Below, piece by piece: positions 12,977-20,179 of a DNA stretch of 48,087 nucleotides. This DNA comes from a virus. The position numbers and the translations under genes were made by a program. The stretch lies in IMG/VR virus record IMGVR_UViG_3300008108_000363, positions 1 to 48,087 of that record; one strand, 5' to 3'. Position 1 is the stretch's first letter. Each line of letters begins with the position of its first letter. The notes below the pieces were generated by a model. The model made no database searches. It saw nothing but the letters and a program-made list of their open reading frames with translations, and was not told the origin of the DNA.

Positions 12977-13764
12977 TGAACGAGATCGTATTGCTTGACG
13001 GCACGTCTTGGGACTTGCCCACGATCCTTGAGGCTATGATGGATGATGACTTCTACTATGGCTATCTTTCTTCTGCTTCACTATCATCTTCTTCTGACAA
13101 GCTCCTTAACCAGAGCCCGAAAGAATATGCAAAGATGTTGCGTGGGAATTCCCTTGATACGTCCGCGCTTGCAATGGGTAAACTAATTCACACCGCAGTC
13201 CTTGAACCCGATAAAGTTGATACTCTATTCGTCACTGTTGATGTTGCTTCTAAGTCTACTAAGACGTATAAGGAAGCGAAACAACAGCTAACGAAAGGTC
13301 AAACGCTGTTGACCGAGAAGGAATACAGCGACTCTATGTATGTTGTAGATGCACTACTTCGCAACGAGGTAGTCAAGAATATGCTCAAAGGTGCAGAGTT
13401 TGAGATGCCAGCCATTGGCGACGTCGAGGGCTTACCACACCGGGCTAAGGCTGACATCCTCCACCGCGGAGTAGCAGTCTACGATCTTAAGACGACCTCC
13501 GACATCGGAGGCTTTAACTACAGCGCACGCAAGTATGGATATCCAGCTCAGGTATACATCTACTGCACGCTGTTTGGAATTGACTACAAGAACTTCAAGT
13601 TCATTGCAGTTGATAAAGGTAGCAAGGACATCGGTGTTTTCTCCGTATCCGAAGCCTTCTACCTCGAGGGTAAGCGTCTTGTTGAGAATGCTGTTCGTGT
13701 GTACACGGACTACTTCATCAACGGCGAAGACCTCGACACCTACATAATCTACGGAGAGCTTTAA
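12976..13764 (+). CDS. RecE-like PD-(D/E)XK exonuclease
   Basis: A 262-residue nuclease of the RecE/exodeoxyribonuclease VIII-like PD-(D/E)XK group (DUF3799 type). Visible pieces: LSSASLSSSSDKLLNQSPKEY near the N-terminus, an ALAMGKLIHTAVLEPDK segment at ~64-80, GLPHRAKADIL with D160, VYDLKTT with D170 and K172, and YGYPAQVYIYC (Y189, Q192). These are the expected metal-binding and catalytic residues in order. It trims double-strand ends to make the single strands on which ERF acts. It overlaps the ERF stop by one base (TAATG), consistent with coupled expression. Confidence 0.88.
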   Translation: MNEIVLLDGTSWDLPTILEAMMDDDFYYGYLSSASLSSSSDKLLNQSPKEYAKMLRGNSLDTSALAMGKLIHTAVLEPDKVDTLFVTVDVASKSTKTYKEAKQQLTKGQTLLTEKEYSDSMYVVDALLRNEVVKNMLKGAEFEMPAIGDVEGLPHRAKADILHRGVAVYDLKTTSDIGGFNYSARKYGYPAQVYIYCTLFGIDYKNFKFIAVDKGSKDIGVFSVSEAFYLEGKRLVENAVRVYTDYFINGEDLDTYIIYGEL

Positions 13765-13774
13765 TTCTATTTTT

Positions 13775-14101
13775 ATGTCGCAACAATCAGATCGTCCCAA
13801 GTACGCGTTTGTTTCTGAGCCTGAGTACCCTGAGGGTGGTAAGGTTAAACAACGTATCAAGCTTTCATTCAAGCCCGAACAGCTCGAGGCTATGAAGGAG
13901 TTCGTTACGGAGAAAGGAAACGTAAACGCTACTGTTGTAATCCTCCACGAAGGATACCCGTTCCTTGACGTGTACAACCCTGCTGAAGCAGAGAAGTTCA
14001 AGAAGAGCAACGGAGGAGGCTACAACAAGGGTGGCTTCCAGAAGAAGACGTACAACTCACGTCCTGTTCACAATGAGGCAACTGACGACCTACCATTTTA
14101 A
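13775..14101 (+). CDS. SSB-like protein with acidic DDLPF tip
   Basis: A 108-residue protein. Residues 1-75 contain short beta segments (KQRIKLSFKPEQLEAM; NATVVILHEGYPFLDVYNP), then a Gly/Asn/Lys-rich linker (NGGGYNKGGFQKKTYN), ending in TDDLPF. A glycine-rich linker with an acidic DDLPF tail is the classic C-terminus of single-stranded DNA-binding proteins, through which they recruit replication and repair partners. The DNA-binding part is shorter than a bacterial SSB OB-fold, so this is an SSB analogue rather than a standard SSB. It follows the recombinase and exonuclease genes. Confidence 0.75.
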   Translation: MSQQSDRPKYAFVSEPEYPEGGKVKQRIKLSFKPEQLEAMKEFVTEKGNVNATVVILHEGYPFLDVYNPAEAEKFKKSNGGGYNKGGFQKKTYNSRPVHNEATDDLPF

Positions 14102-14102
14102 T

Positions 14103-14486
14103 ATGTTAGAATCGTCGATTGCTTATCTGCTGTCGATGGAGTGGGGGCGTGATATCGTCACGCCTCCTTCTTCCTCCTTCACCGTCAAGGACGACAAGGG
14201 AGACGAGGTATCGTTCTTCATCGCGCAAGCAAACTGGGAAGGTGACCACATCAAGTTCGTTCCGTTTGGCACTCAGAAGAAGTTCATTGTGTTCTTCATT
14301 TGGGGAAAAGACAAGGACAACCTGGTTACCATACCAACCGCCCGAATCCAAGATGAGATTGGAACCGGAGTACTGTCCGCAAAGGACATTGCAACCAACC
14401 TAATCCACAAAATCCGCATTGATGTCTCGTCCGATTTACTACCTTCAGGCAACGATTTCATATACCAAAGGCAAGCAAAAGTATAA
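14103..14486 (+). CDS. Hypothetical protein, 127 aa
   Basis: A 127-residue protein (MLESSIAYLLSMEWGRDIVT at the start) with a beta-rich centre (SFTVKDDKGDEVSFFIAQANW; KKFIVFFIWGKDKD) and a helix near the end. The ATG comes one base after the SSB-like stop. Its last 65 bases overlap the next gene in another frame. It belongs to the recombination operon; family unknown. Confidence 0.65.
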   Translation: MLESSIAYLLSMEWGRDIVTPPSSSFTVKDDKGDEVSFFIAQANWEGDHIKFVPFGTQKKFIVFFIWGKDKDNLVTIPTARIQDEIGTGVLSAKDIATNLIHKIRIDVSSDLLPSGNDFIYQRQAKV

Positions 14487-14667
14487 GAAGGAAGAATGGA
14501 TCGTAACTAAGTGCGAGACGCCGAGCGAGATTATGACAACTGACTCAAAGACTATGGACAGCCTGATGGATAGGGTCTACGGGTCGAACTACAAAGGAGA
14601 GAAGAAAATTGTGATTGTAAAGATTAACAGCAAAAAAATCGTAGGCTATGAATCAAGACAACAGTAA
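14422..14667 (+). CDS. Hypothetical protein, 81 aa
   Basis: An 81-residue protein, MSRPIYYLQATISYTKGKQ at the start, with WIVTKCETPSEIMTTD in the middle and KKIVIVKINSKKIVGYES near the end: a compact alpha/beta pattern of the kind common in small phage proteins. It overlaps both neighbours, by 65 and 20 bases. No family assigned. Confidence 0.65.
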   Translation: MSRPIYYLQATISYTKGKQKYKKEEWIVTKCETPSEIMTTDSKTMDSLMDRVYGSNYKGEKKIVIVKINSKKIVGYESRQQ

Positions 14668-14893
14668 AGGCCCCGGAAGCGATATGAGGTTCGTTTGGTG
14701 GGACGACATCGGCGACAGCCAAGAACACGTAGACCAACAAGCAAAGGCTACGCCCTGCTCAAACCACGCTGTTCAGCAGGACGAAGACGAGAAAGCTCAA
14801 GACCTTCGTTGGCGAGCAATTATGCAGAACGGAAACGAAGGAACTCATTACCCTGAGTATCAGGACTATATGGATGACTCAAGCGAGGAGTAA
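14648..14893 (+). CDS. Hypothetical acidic protein, 81 aa
   Basis: An 81-residue acidic, glutamine-rich protein (MNQDNSKGPGSDMRFVWWDD; YPEYQDYMDDSSEE at the end) with no clear globular core. It overlaps the preceding gene and is the last rightward gene before a small opposite-strand lipoprotein gene. Function unknown. Confidence 0.55.
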   Translation: MNQDNSKGPGSDMRFVWWDDIGDSQEHVDQQAKATPCSNHAVQQDEDEKAQDLRWRAIMQNGNEGTHYPEYQDYMDDSSEE

Positions 14894-14894
14894 C

Positions 14895-15041
14895 TTACTC
14901 AAAGCTAACGTGGTCGTGAATGCTGATATTAGAGCATCCAACTTCACTGCAATTAGAAACATTGCTGAAGCTGTTCATAGGCTGGGTGGTGGAACAGGAG
15001 GCGGTGAGTAATGCAAGCAAGGCAATCAGAAGTTTCTTCAT
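14895..15041 (-). CDS. Small putative lipoprotein on the opposite strand, 48 aa
   Basis: A 48-residue protein with a clear export signal: MKKLLIALLALLTASC, a charged start, a hydrophobic core and a lipobox-like LTAS before Cys16. The mature part is only 33 residues and includes two further cysteines (NCSEVGCSN). It is the only leftward gene in the rightward early block and ends one base after the stop of its convergent neighbour. The -3 position of the lipobox is Thr rather than the usual Leu/Val/Ile. A membrane lipoprotein made early could block superinfection; this is inference. No good promoter is visible. Confidence 0.65.
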   Translation of the reverse strand: MKKLLIALLALLTASCSTTQPMNSFSNVSNCSEVGCSNISIHDHVSFE

Positions 15042-15082
15042 CGTATGTTAATTTAATGTTAAATGTACAAATAATCTTTTAA

Positions 15083-15445
15083 ATGACACGAGTATTCTTA
15101 ATTGACATCGACGGCACCATCTGTGACGACATCAAGAACGAGGACAGCCATCTGTATGCTGACGCTGGTGTTTACCCTGATGCGCTTACGATCATCAACA
15201 AGTGGTACGACGAGGGCAACGTGATTACGTTCTTCACCGCAAGGGAGTCAAAGGATCGTGCTGTTACTGAGAAGTGGTTGAGTGACCACGGCTTCAAGTA
15301 CCACGGACTGGTGATGGACAAGCCACGCATCAAGGACGGACAAGAGTACGTATGGATTGACAACCGGAAGGTAAGAGCTGTTACTTACTTGGGTACCTGG
15401 TCTGAACTAAAAGAAGTAGATGCTAAAATTCAAACATTCCAATGA
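15083..15445 (+). CDS. HAD-superfamily phosphatase-like protein
   Basis: A 120-residue HAD-fold protein. Motif I is FLIDIDGTICDD with D8 and D10. Motif II is the Thr in NVITFFTARES. The Lys of motif III is likely in the GLVMDKPRIKDG segment, and WIDNR late in the chain supplies motif IV acid. The size is that of small capless HAD phosphatases found in phages. These hydrolyse phosphomonoesters such as nucleotides or DNA 3'-phosphates; the substrate cannot be read here. It overlaps the next gene by four bases. Confidence 0.82.
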   Translation: MTRVFLIDIDGTICDDIKNEDSHLYADAGVYPDALTIINKWYDEGNVITFFTARESKDRAVTEKWLSDHGFKYHGLVMDKPRIKDGQEYVWIDNRKVRAVTYLGTWSELKEVDAKIQTFQ

Positions 15446-15726
15446 TCAAGTATACTAACCGATACAAAGACGAGTTCACGTTTGAGGAGAACGAGAACGG
15501 TAACATCGACTGGAAGGGTAACTTCAAGTACACACGCTACGGATGGAAGGACGACGATAGCATCATATTCGTTGACCCAAGCGGTGGCCCATACATACCT
15601 GTCGGCACTAAGATGTCGCTGTATGGATTGGAAGGAGTGGTATCAGGTTTCGTTGACCACGGCGACTATTGGGAGATTCTAATTGAGGATAACGAGTCAT
15701 TACGGGTAACGGAATCCAAGGTTTAG
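15442..15726 (+). CDS. Hypothetical protein, 94 aa
   Basis: A 94-residue acidic protein. The second half (PYIPVGTKMSLYGLEGVV, GDYWEILIEDNESLRV) resembles a small beta-barrel of SH3 type. It is coupled to the HAD gene by a four-base overlap. Not recognised. Confidence 0.6.
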   Translation: MIKYTNRYKDEFTFEENENGNIDWKGNFKYTRYGWKDDDSIIFVDPSGGPYIPVGTKMSLYGLEGVVSGFVDHGDYWEILIEDNESLRVTESKV

Positions 15727-15744
15727 TGTCCCTAAATACCAGCT

Positions 15745-15909
15745 ATGAAAGGAGATGCAATCCACAAGAGAGGTAAGCAGTTCTGCTTACACTGCGAGAA
15801 GGAGACGATGCATACGCCAAAGCTTGGTCTTGTGATGCAGGGCAAGCGTCTTTGTGAAGAGTGTCGAACTTCTAACGACTATTACAACGAACCAATTAAA
15901 ACCAACTAA
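15745..15909 (+). CDS. Small zinc-ribbon-like protein, 54 aa
   Basis: A 54-residue protein with two CxxC pairs, FCLHCEK and LCEECRT, about 22 residues apart. This is a plausible zinc ribbon. It starts MKGDAIHKRG and ends in a Tyr/Asn-rich tail. Such mini-ribbons often bind nucleic acid or act as transcription adaptors in phages; the role here is open. Confidence 0.6.
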   Translation: MKGDAIHKRGKQFCLHCEKETMHTPKLGLVMQGKRLCEECRTSNDYYNEPIKTN

Positions 15910-15911
15910 AA

Positions 15912-16250
15912 ATGAAAACAAAATCATTACTTATTGCAATCGCAATGCTTATTGGCGCTCAACAAGTAGCAGCTCAATCTGTATGCAATTGCATATTTTG
16001 CAGAAACTCAGATTCGCAAACTTGGAGAGCTATAACTGTAAAGAAAAAATATACAATACAGCAAGTACAGAGAGGCTGGTTATCTCACACCAGTATAACA
16101 AAGTATTACATTGTTGGAAAAGACAACAAAGCATACATAGTAAACAGAGTAGAAGACTGGATGGTTTGTGAAGTCGGAGGTATTATGTGGACAGATAACG
16201 GCACAAGCGCTCAAATAAAAAAGAGGCGGGACGAATTTTGGGGAGACTAA
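15912..16250 (+). CDS. Secreted protein with signal peptide, 112 aa
   Basis: A 112-residue protein with a classical signal peptide: MKTKSLLIAIAMLIGAQQVAAQ, cleavage probably after an Ala/Gln near residue 21-22. The mature part has three Cys close together (VCNCIFC) plus a later one, possibly disulphides or a metal site, and a beta-like centre (TKYYIVGKDNKAYIVNRV). An exported protein amid replication genes suggests an early envelope function such as superinfection exclusion. That is inference; the family is unknown. Confidence 0.7.
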   Translation: MKTKSLLIAIAMLIGAQQVAAQSVCNCIFCRNSDSQTWRAITVKKKYTIQQVQRGWLSHTSITKYYIVGKDNKAYIVNRVEDWMVCEVGGIMWTDNGTSAQIKKRRDEFWGD

Positions 16251-16267
16251 ATAAAGGTCAAGTAGAA

Positions 16268-16582
16268 ATGAAACGACTAACCAGAGAAGAGAAGAAAGAG
16301 AAGGCAATCGTTGACATCATCAATCAGATGTTTGTGATTGCTGGACACGACGTTACCTACGACGACATCGTTGGCGTAGACAAGTGGTGGCAGAAGTACA
16401 CTATGACTGTTGCTCAGGGAGATGAACTTGAGGAGTGGGGCAAGCAGTACCTTATGCGAGAACTTAAGTTGCGAGCAGCGTACGCAGAGAAGGAAATGAT
16501 GTGGTTCAGTGTAACGTGGGGGCTGAAGTATTCAGACTTTGACGAACACATTAAATCAAAAATTAACACCAACGAGAAATGA
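16268..16582 (+). CDS. Hypothetical helical protein, 104 aa
   Basis: I start at MKRLTREEKKEKAIVDIINQ, ten codons inside the longer frame, because of the A-rich leader. The chain is largely helical with a Trp-rich centre (VDKWWQKYTMTVAQGDELEEWGKQYL) and ends with MWFSVTWGLKYSDFDEH. Similar small proteins of this pattern occur in early regions of Bacteroidota phages, but I cannot name the family. It overlaps the next gene by four bases. Confidence 0.65.
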   Translation: MKRLTREEKKEKAIVDIINQMFVIAGHDVTYDDIVGVDKWWQKYTMTVAQGDELEEWGKQYLMRELKLRAAYAEKEMMWFSVTWGLKYSDFDEHIKSKINTNEK

Positions 16583-16935
16583 AAAACATAAAAGTAGTAG
16601 AAGTCCTTTCGGAAGGAATTAAGTTCAATGATGGAACTATATTAAAGTCCGATCACGATAGCGATTGTTGCGAACACCATTGGTTAGCTTTTGATGAGTT
16701 GTCTATAGATGACTTTGAAGGGTTGGTATTCGACATCAGCGGAGATAACTTCTTCAATAGGATTGAGGATTACGGGATTGAAATCCTGCCTACAAACGGA
16801 CACCCGATTAGAGTTGCTGGTCACGGATACAACAACGGATACTACAGCAGCAACATTGACTTAGTTGTTATTCACAGTTCTGGAAAGGTGGTTAAGAAGT
16901 ACGATGTTTCGGAGTGCCAAGTTATTCAGGATTAA
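16579..16935 (+). CDS. Hypothetical protein, 118 aa
   Basis: A 118-residue protein, MKNIKVVEVLSEGIKFNDGT at the start. DHDSDCCEHHW in the first third gathers Asp, Cys and His residues that could bind a metal. Later segments (FDISGDNFFN, GYNNGYYSSNIDLVV) look beta-rich. Coupled to the preceding gene by overlap. The family occurs in Bacteroidota phages in my recollection, with unknown function. Confidence 0.65.
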   Translation: MKNIKVVEVLSEGIKFNDGTILKSDHDSDCCEHHWLAFDELSIDDFEGLVFDISGDNFFNRIEDYGIEILPTNGHPIRVAGHGYNNGYYSSNIDLVVIHSSGKVVKKYDVSECQVIQD

Positions 16936-16945
16936 CCAACGAGAA

Positions 16946-17125
16946 ATGAATACAGAAGAAGAAAAGTGGGCGCTGATAAAGAAGTTGGTATACGATAAGA
17001 TTCGTCATACGTTCCACTCTAGCAGCGTTCAGTTCCTAAACAAACAGCAGTGCGAGAAGGTCGCTGACTTTATCGTAGAGCTGTCAAAAAATGAAACCCA
17101 ACTCGGAGAAAATCCGAATAACTAA
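16946..17125 (+). CDS. Hypothetical protein, 59 aa
   Basis: A 59-residue helical protein (MNTEEEKWALIKKLVYDKIR; CEKVADFIVELSKNE). The start is set by the GAGAAATG context ten bases after the previous stop. Function unknown. Confidence 0.6.
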   Translation: MNTEEEKWALIKKLVYDKIRHTFHSSSVQFLNKQQCEKVADFIVELSKNETQLGENPNN

Positions 17126-17138
17126 ACAAAATCTTACA

Positions 17139-17327
17139 ATGAAAACATCAAACAAATACCCAAGCGTTGGATTCTCTGGATTCCTAACCATTTTATTTAT
17201 TGCCCTCAAACTTACCGGACACATCACTTGGTCTTGGTGGTGGGTATTATCTCCAATGCCAATTCAGCTAATCGTTGGTGTATTGCTTATAGCTATTGGT
17301 GTCATCCTTCAAAGAGTATGGAAATGA
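17139..17327 (+). CDS. Two-pass membrane protein (Tmem185/fragile-X-F-like)
   Basis: A 62-residue membrane protein with two hydrophobic helices, FSGFLTILFIALKLTGH and LIVGVLLIAIGVILQRV, joined by TWSWWWVLSPMP. The WSWWWVLSP connector after LKLTG is typical of small phage and bacterial proteins usually annotated as transmembrane fragile-X-F proteins, whose function is unknown. The stop overlaps the next ATG (ATGA). Confidence 0.72.
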   Translation: MKTSNKYPSVGFSGFLTILFIALKLTGHITWSWWWVLSPMPIQLIVGVLLIAIGVILQRVWK

Positions 17328-17665
17328 CAATCAAAACAGGAAAGTACTACTCCCAGTGGGGATTTGGTGTATCGTTTGTCAACTACACCAAAGGTATGTG
17401 GTCAATCGTAGTCGACCTTGGTCCGTACTACATTGACTTCTACAATATGAACGGTAACAAAGGCGACAACCTTGAGGCGTTCAACGAGTTCTACAAGAAC
17501 ATCGACGATGACTTTGGTCCTGCTCCGGCCTGCGACAAGTGCGGAAAGGAAAGCGAGTCGTGGGATGATATTATGTACAACATTGAGTCCGCAACAAAGT
17601 GGGAATTGTGGTGCTACAAGTGTGTTGATGAAAAAAATAAAAGCAAAACCAATGAAAAATCCTAG
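17324..17665 (+). CDS. Hypothetical protein with CxxC pairs, 113 aa
   Basis: Start at MTIKTGKYYSQWGFG, where ATG overlaps the previous stop. The N-terminal ~65 residues look beta-rich and aromatic (VSFVNYTKGMWSIVVDLGPY). The C-terminal part has CDKC and CYKC about 32 residues apart, a possible zinc-binding unit. Its end overlaps the next gene by 14 bases. Not recognised. Confidence 0.65.
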   Translation: MTIKTGKYYSQWGFGVSFVNYTKGMWSIVVDLGPYYIDFYNMNGNKGDNLEAFNEFYKNIDDDFGPAPACDKCGKESESWDDIMYNIESATKWELWCYKCVDEKNKSKTNEKS

Positions 17666-17798
17666 ACTGATTGCTGAACAATACAAAAAAGCGCAGTACT
17701 TTCGCAACGTCTGTAAGTACAACCGGAAAGAAGCTGAGGCTAAGTACTGGTCTGGATACATAGACGCATTAAGTTTAATTCTAGAAACAGAGAAATGA
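17652..17798 (+). CDS. Small basic protein, 48 aa
   Basis: A 48-residue protein (MKNPRLIAEQYKKAQYFRNV at the start; YWSGYIDALSLILETEK at the end). It reads as two short helices and overlaps both neighbours, so it is part of the coupled chain leading to MazG. Function unknown. Confidence 0.6.
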   Translation: MKNPRLIAEQYKKAQYFRNVCKYNRKEAEAKYWSGYIDALSLILETEK

Positions 17799-18094
17799 CA
17801 ACGGGAGAACTGTTCCTTGCAGTAGAGGACTGGGCACGCGAGCGCAACCTGCTCGAGCCAGAATACAAAAGCCGTCAGGCACTTAAGGTAATGGAAGAAG
17901 TAGGCGAGACGATGGCCGCACTTGCTCGTGGCGACAAGGAGAAGCTTGCCGACGGAATCGGTGACTCTATCGTTACGCTCATCATCCTTTCATCACAAGC
18001 AGGACTTAATGCACACGACTGCCTTCAGCTTGCGTACAACGAGATCAAGGATCGTAAGGGTCGTATGGTTAACGGAGTATTCATCAAGGAATGA
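17795..18094 (+). CDS. MazG-like nucleotide pyrophosphohydrolase
   Basis: A 99-residue MazG-type NTP pyrophosphohydrolase. The metal-binding pattern is present: E34, E35 and E38 in KVMEEVGETMAAL and D53/D57 in LADGIGDSIVTLII. The length is that of single-domain phage MazG proteins. The enzyme cuts NTPs or dNTPs to NMP and pyrophosphate and can change nucleotide pools or alarmone signalling. It forms a nucleotide-metabolism pair with the DUF1599 gene that overlaps its end by four bases. Confidence 0.85.
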   Translation: MTTGELFLAVEDWARERNLLEPEYKSRQALKVMEEVGETMAALARGDKEKLADGIGDSIVTLIILSSQAGLNAHDCLQLAYNEIKDRKGRMVNGVFIKE

Positions 18095-18534
18095 CATCAG
18101 CTGAGAAGATCAAACAGATTGCGAACGGAGTTCGTGACTTGTTGCTAGAAAAAAACAAGGCATACGGAGACTCGGCGCTCAAGCCGGCCAACATCTTCGC
18201 CAAGGGTTCTGCTGTTGAGAATCTAGCCTGCCGTATCGACGATAAGCTGATGCGCATCAAGAACCGCGGCATCACCGGAGACACAGAAGACACCATCCAA
18301 GACCTCATTGGATACCTTATCCTACTTAAAATTGCAATTGAAAATGAGCGTACTCAACCAACCAGTAACGATCTTCCCGAGCGTAACACAGACCGACAAC
18401 CCATCCTACATAACCGTAGGTTCAGCGCTAAACCGAATCTTGACTGGTGGGAAACATCTTCCGCTGGTGCAGCAGGTGCGGAGTGGTCAGAAGGAGGCAA
18501 AGAAAAAGCTTCCGGTGATCCTATGGGCGGGTAA
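18091..18534 (+). CDS. DUF1599-type protein with overprinted C-terminal tail
   Basis: Residues 1-88 match the DUF1599 (nucleotide-modification-associated domain 1) pattern: LLLEKNKAYGDSALKPANIF, ENLACRIDDKLMRIKNR and DTIQDLIGYLILLKIAIE. The domain normally ends about there. Here the frame continues for ~59 residues of Ser/Asn/Gly/Ala-rich sequence that lies entirely over the start of the primase-helicase gene in another frame (191 bases of overlap). The tail is probably a by-product of stop-codon loss or start capture rather than a folded domain. The biochemical role of the family is not known to me; it often sits with nucleotide enzymes. Confidence 0.78.
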   Translation: MTSAEKIKQIANGVRDLLLEKNKAYGDSALKPANIFAKGSAVENLACRIDDKLMRIKNRGITGDTEDTIQDLIGYLILLKIAIENERTQPTSNDLPERNTDRQPILHNRRFSAKPNLDWWETSSAGAAGAEWSEGGKEKASGDPMGG

Positions 18535-20167
18535 GTTTGAGAGCCGTAAGGACGACTCACTACAGCAACACTCTGGACTAATCGTTCTTGACTTCGACCA
18601 CATCGACGTCGAGGGTAGCAAGAACGTACTCTCCACCGACCAGTACGTATTCGCTTGTTGGATATCTCCATCAGGCGAAGGACTCAAGGCGTTGGTGCGA
18701 GTATCCAATCCTAGCCTTCATAGAGACCATTTCCGGGCACTTCAGTCGTACTTTGATACAGAGTATGGTCTTGAGGTAGATCCTTCGGGAATCAACGAAT
18801 CCAGGGCCTGCTTTGACAGCTACGACTCACAGATTGTAGTCAACGAAGATTCCAACATCTTTGGCCAGATGCTGTCCGAGAAAGCCATCTCGCAGAAGGT
18901 CGCGCAGAAGGACCACTACACCGACTACAACAAGCTAGCTGTTGTCTCTTCTATGATTCGTCGTGCAGACGACGGAGAGAAGCACGCCACACTATTGAAG
19001 GCGTCTATACTTTGCGGCGGTTACATTGCTGTTGGGCGTATGGAAGAGGACGAGGCGTTCCACGTACTGGAGCGTGAGATACTCAAGCGCGACGTTGACT
19101 CTATTGAGACAGCACGCAACACCATCCGTGATGGCATCGAAAAGGGCAAGACAATGCCCATCCGCGAGGTACTTGAGAACGAAAACTCCGTCAAGCTGGA
19201 GATGATGATCAACGACGGAGATATGTCGTTCATTTCTTCGGACGATGAAGACTACCGTTGGATTCAGGACTTCATTGACGGAAAGCTAATACTCGGACTG
19301 TCAACTGGTTGCGAGAGCCTAGACAAGCACTTCCTGTTCAAGCGTGACTTCACCATTATTAACGGAATCTCCAACATCGGCAAGTCTACGTTCGCGATGT
19401 ATATGATTGTGTCATCAGCTGTCCTCCACGATTGGCGTTGGGTAATTTACTCTGCCGAGAACAGAACAGCCGCGGTGAAGATGAAGCTCATCCAGTTTGC
19501 AACCAACGTACCAGTGAAAGACCTGCGGCCAAGTGAACTTAAGCAGGCATACCAGTGGGTGAACGATCACTTCACCATCATCAGCAACAAGAACCTATAC
19601 TCGTACACAGACCTGATGATCTTCGCCGAGAAGCTTGTTCGTCAAGGTAACTACGATGGGTACTTCATTGACCCGTACAATAGCCTGAAGATTCAAATGT
19701 CTCACGGAACAGCTCTGTCCACACACGACTACCACTACGAGGCAGCGTCAGAGTTCTTGAGCTTCACGCAGTCGCATAATATGGCTCTGTGGCTTTCTAC
19801 CCACGCAGTAACGGAAGCACAGCGTAGGAAAGGAGACGATGGTCTGCCTCAGGCTCCTTACGCAGAAGACACTGAAGGCGGGGGTAAGTTCGTCAACAAG
19901 TCAGACAACTTCCTGACCTTTCACCGTAAGATTCAGCACGCTCAGTACGATATGCGACGCACTGTAGAGCTGCACGTTCGTAAGATTCGCGAGGTGGAAT
20001 CTGGTGGAGAACCGACTAGCCTTGACTACCCAGTGCTGTTTGAGATGAACAAGTTCAATACTGGATTCGTAAACAAACTCAGCAGTAAACCGCTGTTTCC
20101 TTCAATACTGAAACCGATTGTGGAAAAGTTAGACTTTGAAGTTGGCTCGATTCATACAGCTTTCTAG
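18344..20167 (+). CDS. Primase-helicase: BT4734/VirE-type N-domain fused to RecA-type helicase
   Basis: A 607-residue fusion. I start at MSVLNQPVTIF, after an A-rich leader. Residues ~10-190 match the BT4734/BF3469-like (VirE N-terminal) domain often linked to primases: GLIVLDFDHID at 78-88, WISPSGEGLKALVRV and DPSGINESRACF. A middle region (~200-310) is helical. The C-terminal half is a DnaB/RecA-like ATPase: GISNIGKST at 341-349 (Walker A, K347), VIYSAENR, YFIDPYNSL as Walker B and LWLSTHAVTEAQRR as the sensor segment. This is the likely replicative helicase-primase. Adjacent recombination and nucleotide genes fit. Priming activity is inferred from the domain type. Confidence 0.85.
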   Translation: MSVLNQPVTIFPSVTQTDNPSYITVGSALNRILTGGKHLPLVQQVRSGQKEAKKKLPVILWAGKFESRKDDSLQQHSGLIVLDFDHIDVEGSKNVLSTDQYVFACWISPSGEGLKALVRVSNPSLHRDHFRALQSYFDTEYGLEVDPSGINESRACFDSYDSQIVVNEDSNIFGQMLSEKAISQKVAQKDHYTDYNKLAVVSSMIRRADDGEKHATLLKASILCGGYIAVGRMEEDEAFHVLEREILKRDVDSIETARNTIRDGIEKGKTMPIREVLENENSVKLEMMINDGDMSFISSDDEDYRWIQDFIDGKLILGLSTGCESLDKHFLFKRDFTIINGISNIGKSTFAMYMIVSSAVLHDWRWVIYSAENRTAAVKMKLIQFATNVPVKDLRPSELKQAYQWVNDHFTIISNKNLYSYTDLMIFAEKLVRQGNYDGYFIDPYNSLKIQMSHGTALSTHDYHYEAASEFLSFTQSHNMALWLSTHAVTEAQRRKGDDGLPQAPYAEDTEGGGKFVNKSDNFLTFHRKIQHAQYDMRRTVELHVRKIREVESGGEPTSLDYPVLFEMNKFNTGFVNKLSSKPLFPSILKPIVEKLDFEVGSIHTAF

Positions 20168-20175
20168 TATCTTTG
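20168..20175 (+). promoter_or_regulatory. Promoter -7 element TATCTTTG before RusA gene
   Basis: TATCTTTG begins right after the helicase stop and ends four bases before the RusA ATG, like the near-leaderless promoters of the late block but on the plus strand. A TTG lies 23 bases upstream, three more than in the early class. Confidence 0.5.
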
Positions 20176-20179
20176 GGTA

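Noticed and set aside
15050-15082. Promoter before the HAD gene or the lipoprotein gene
   Set aside because: A/T-rich sequence resembles the -7 element in places, but neither strand gives TAnnTTTG in register.
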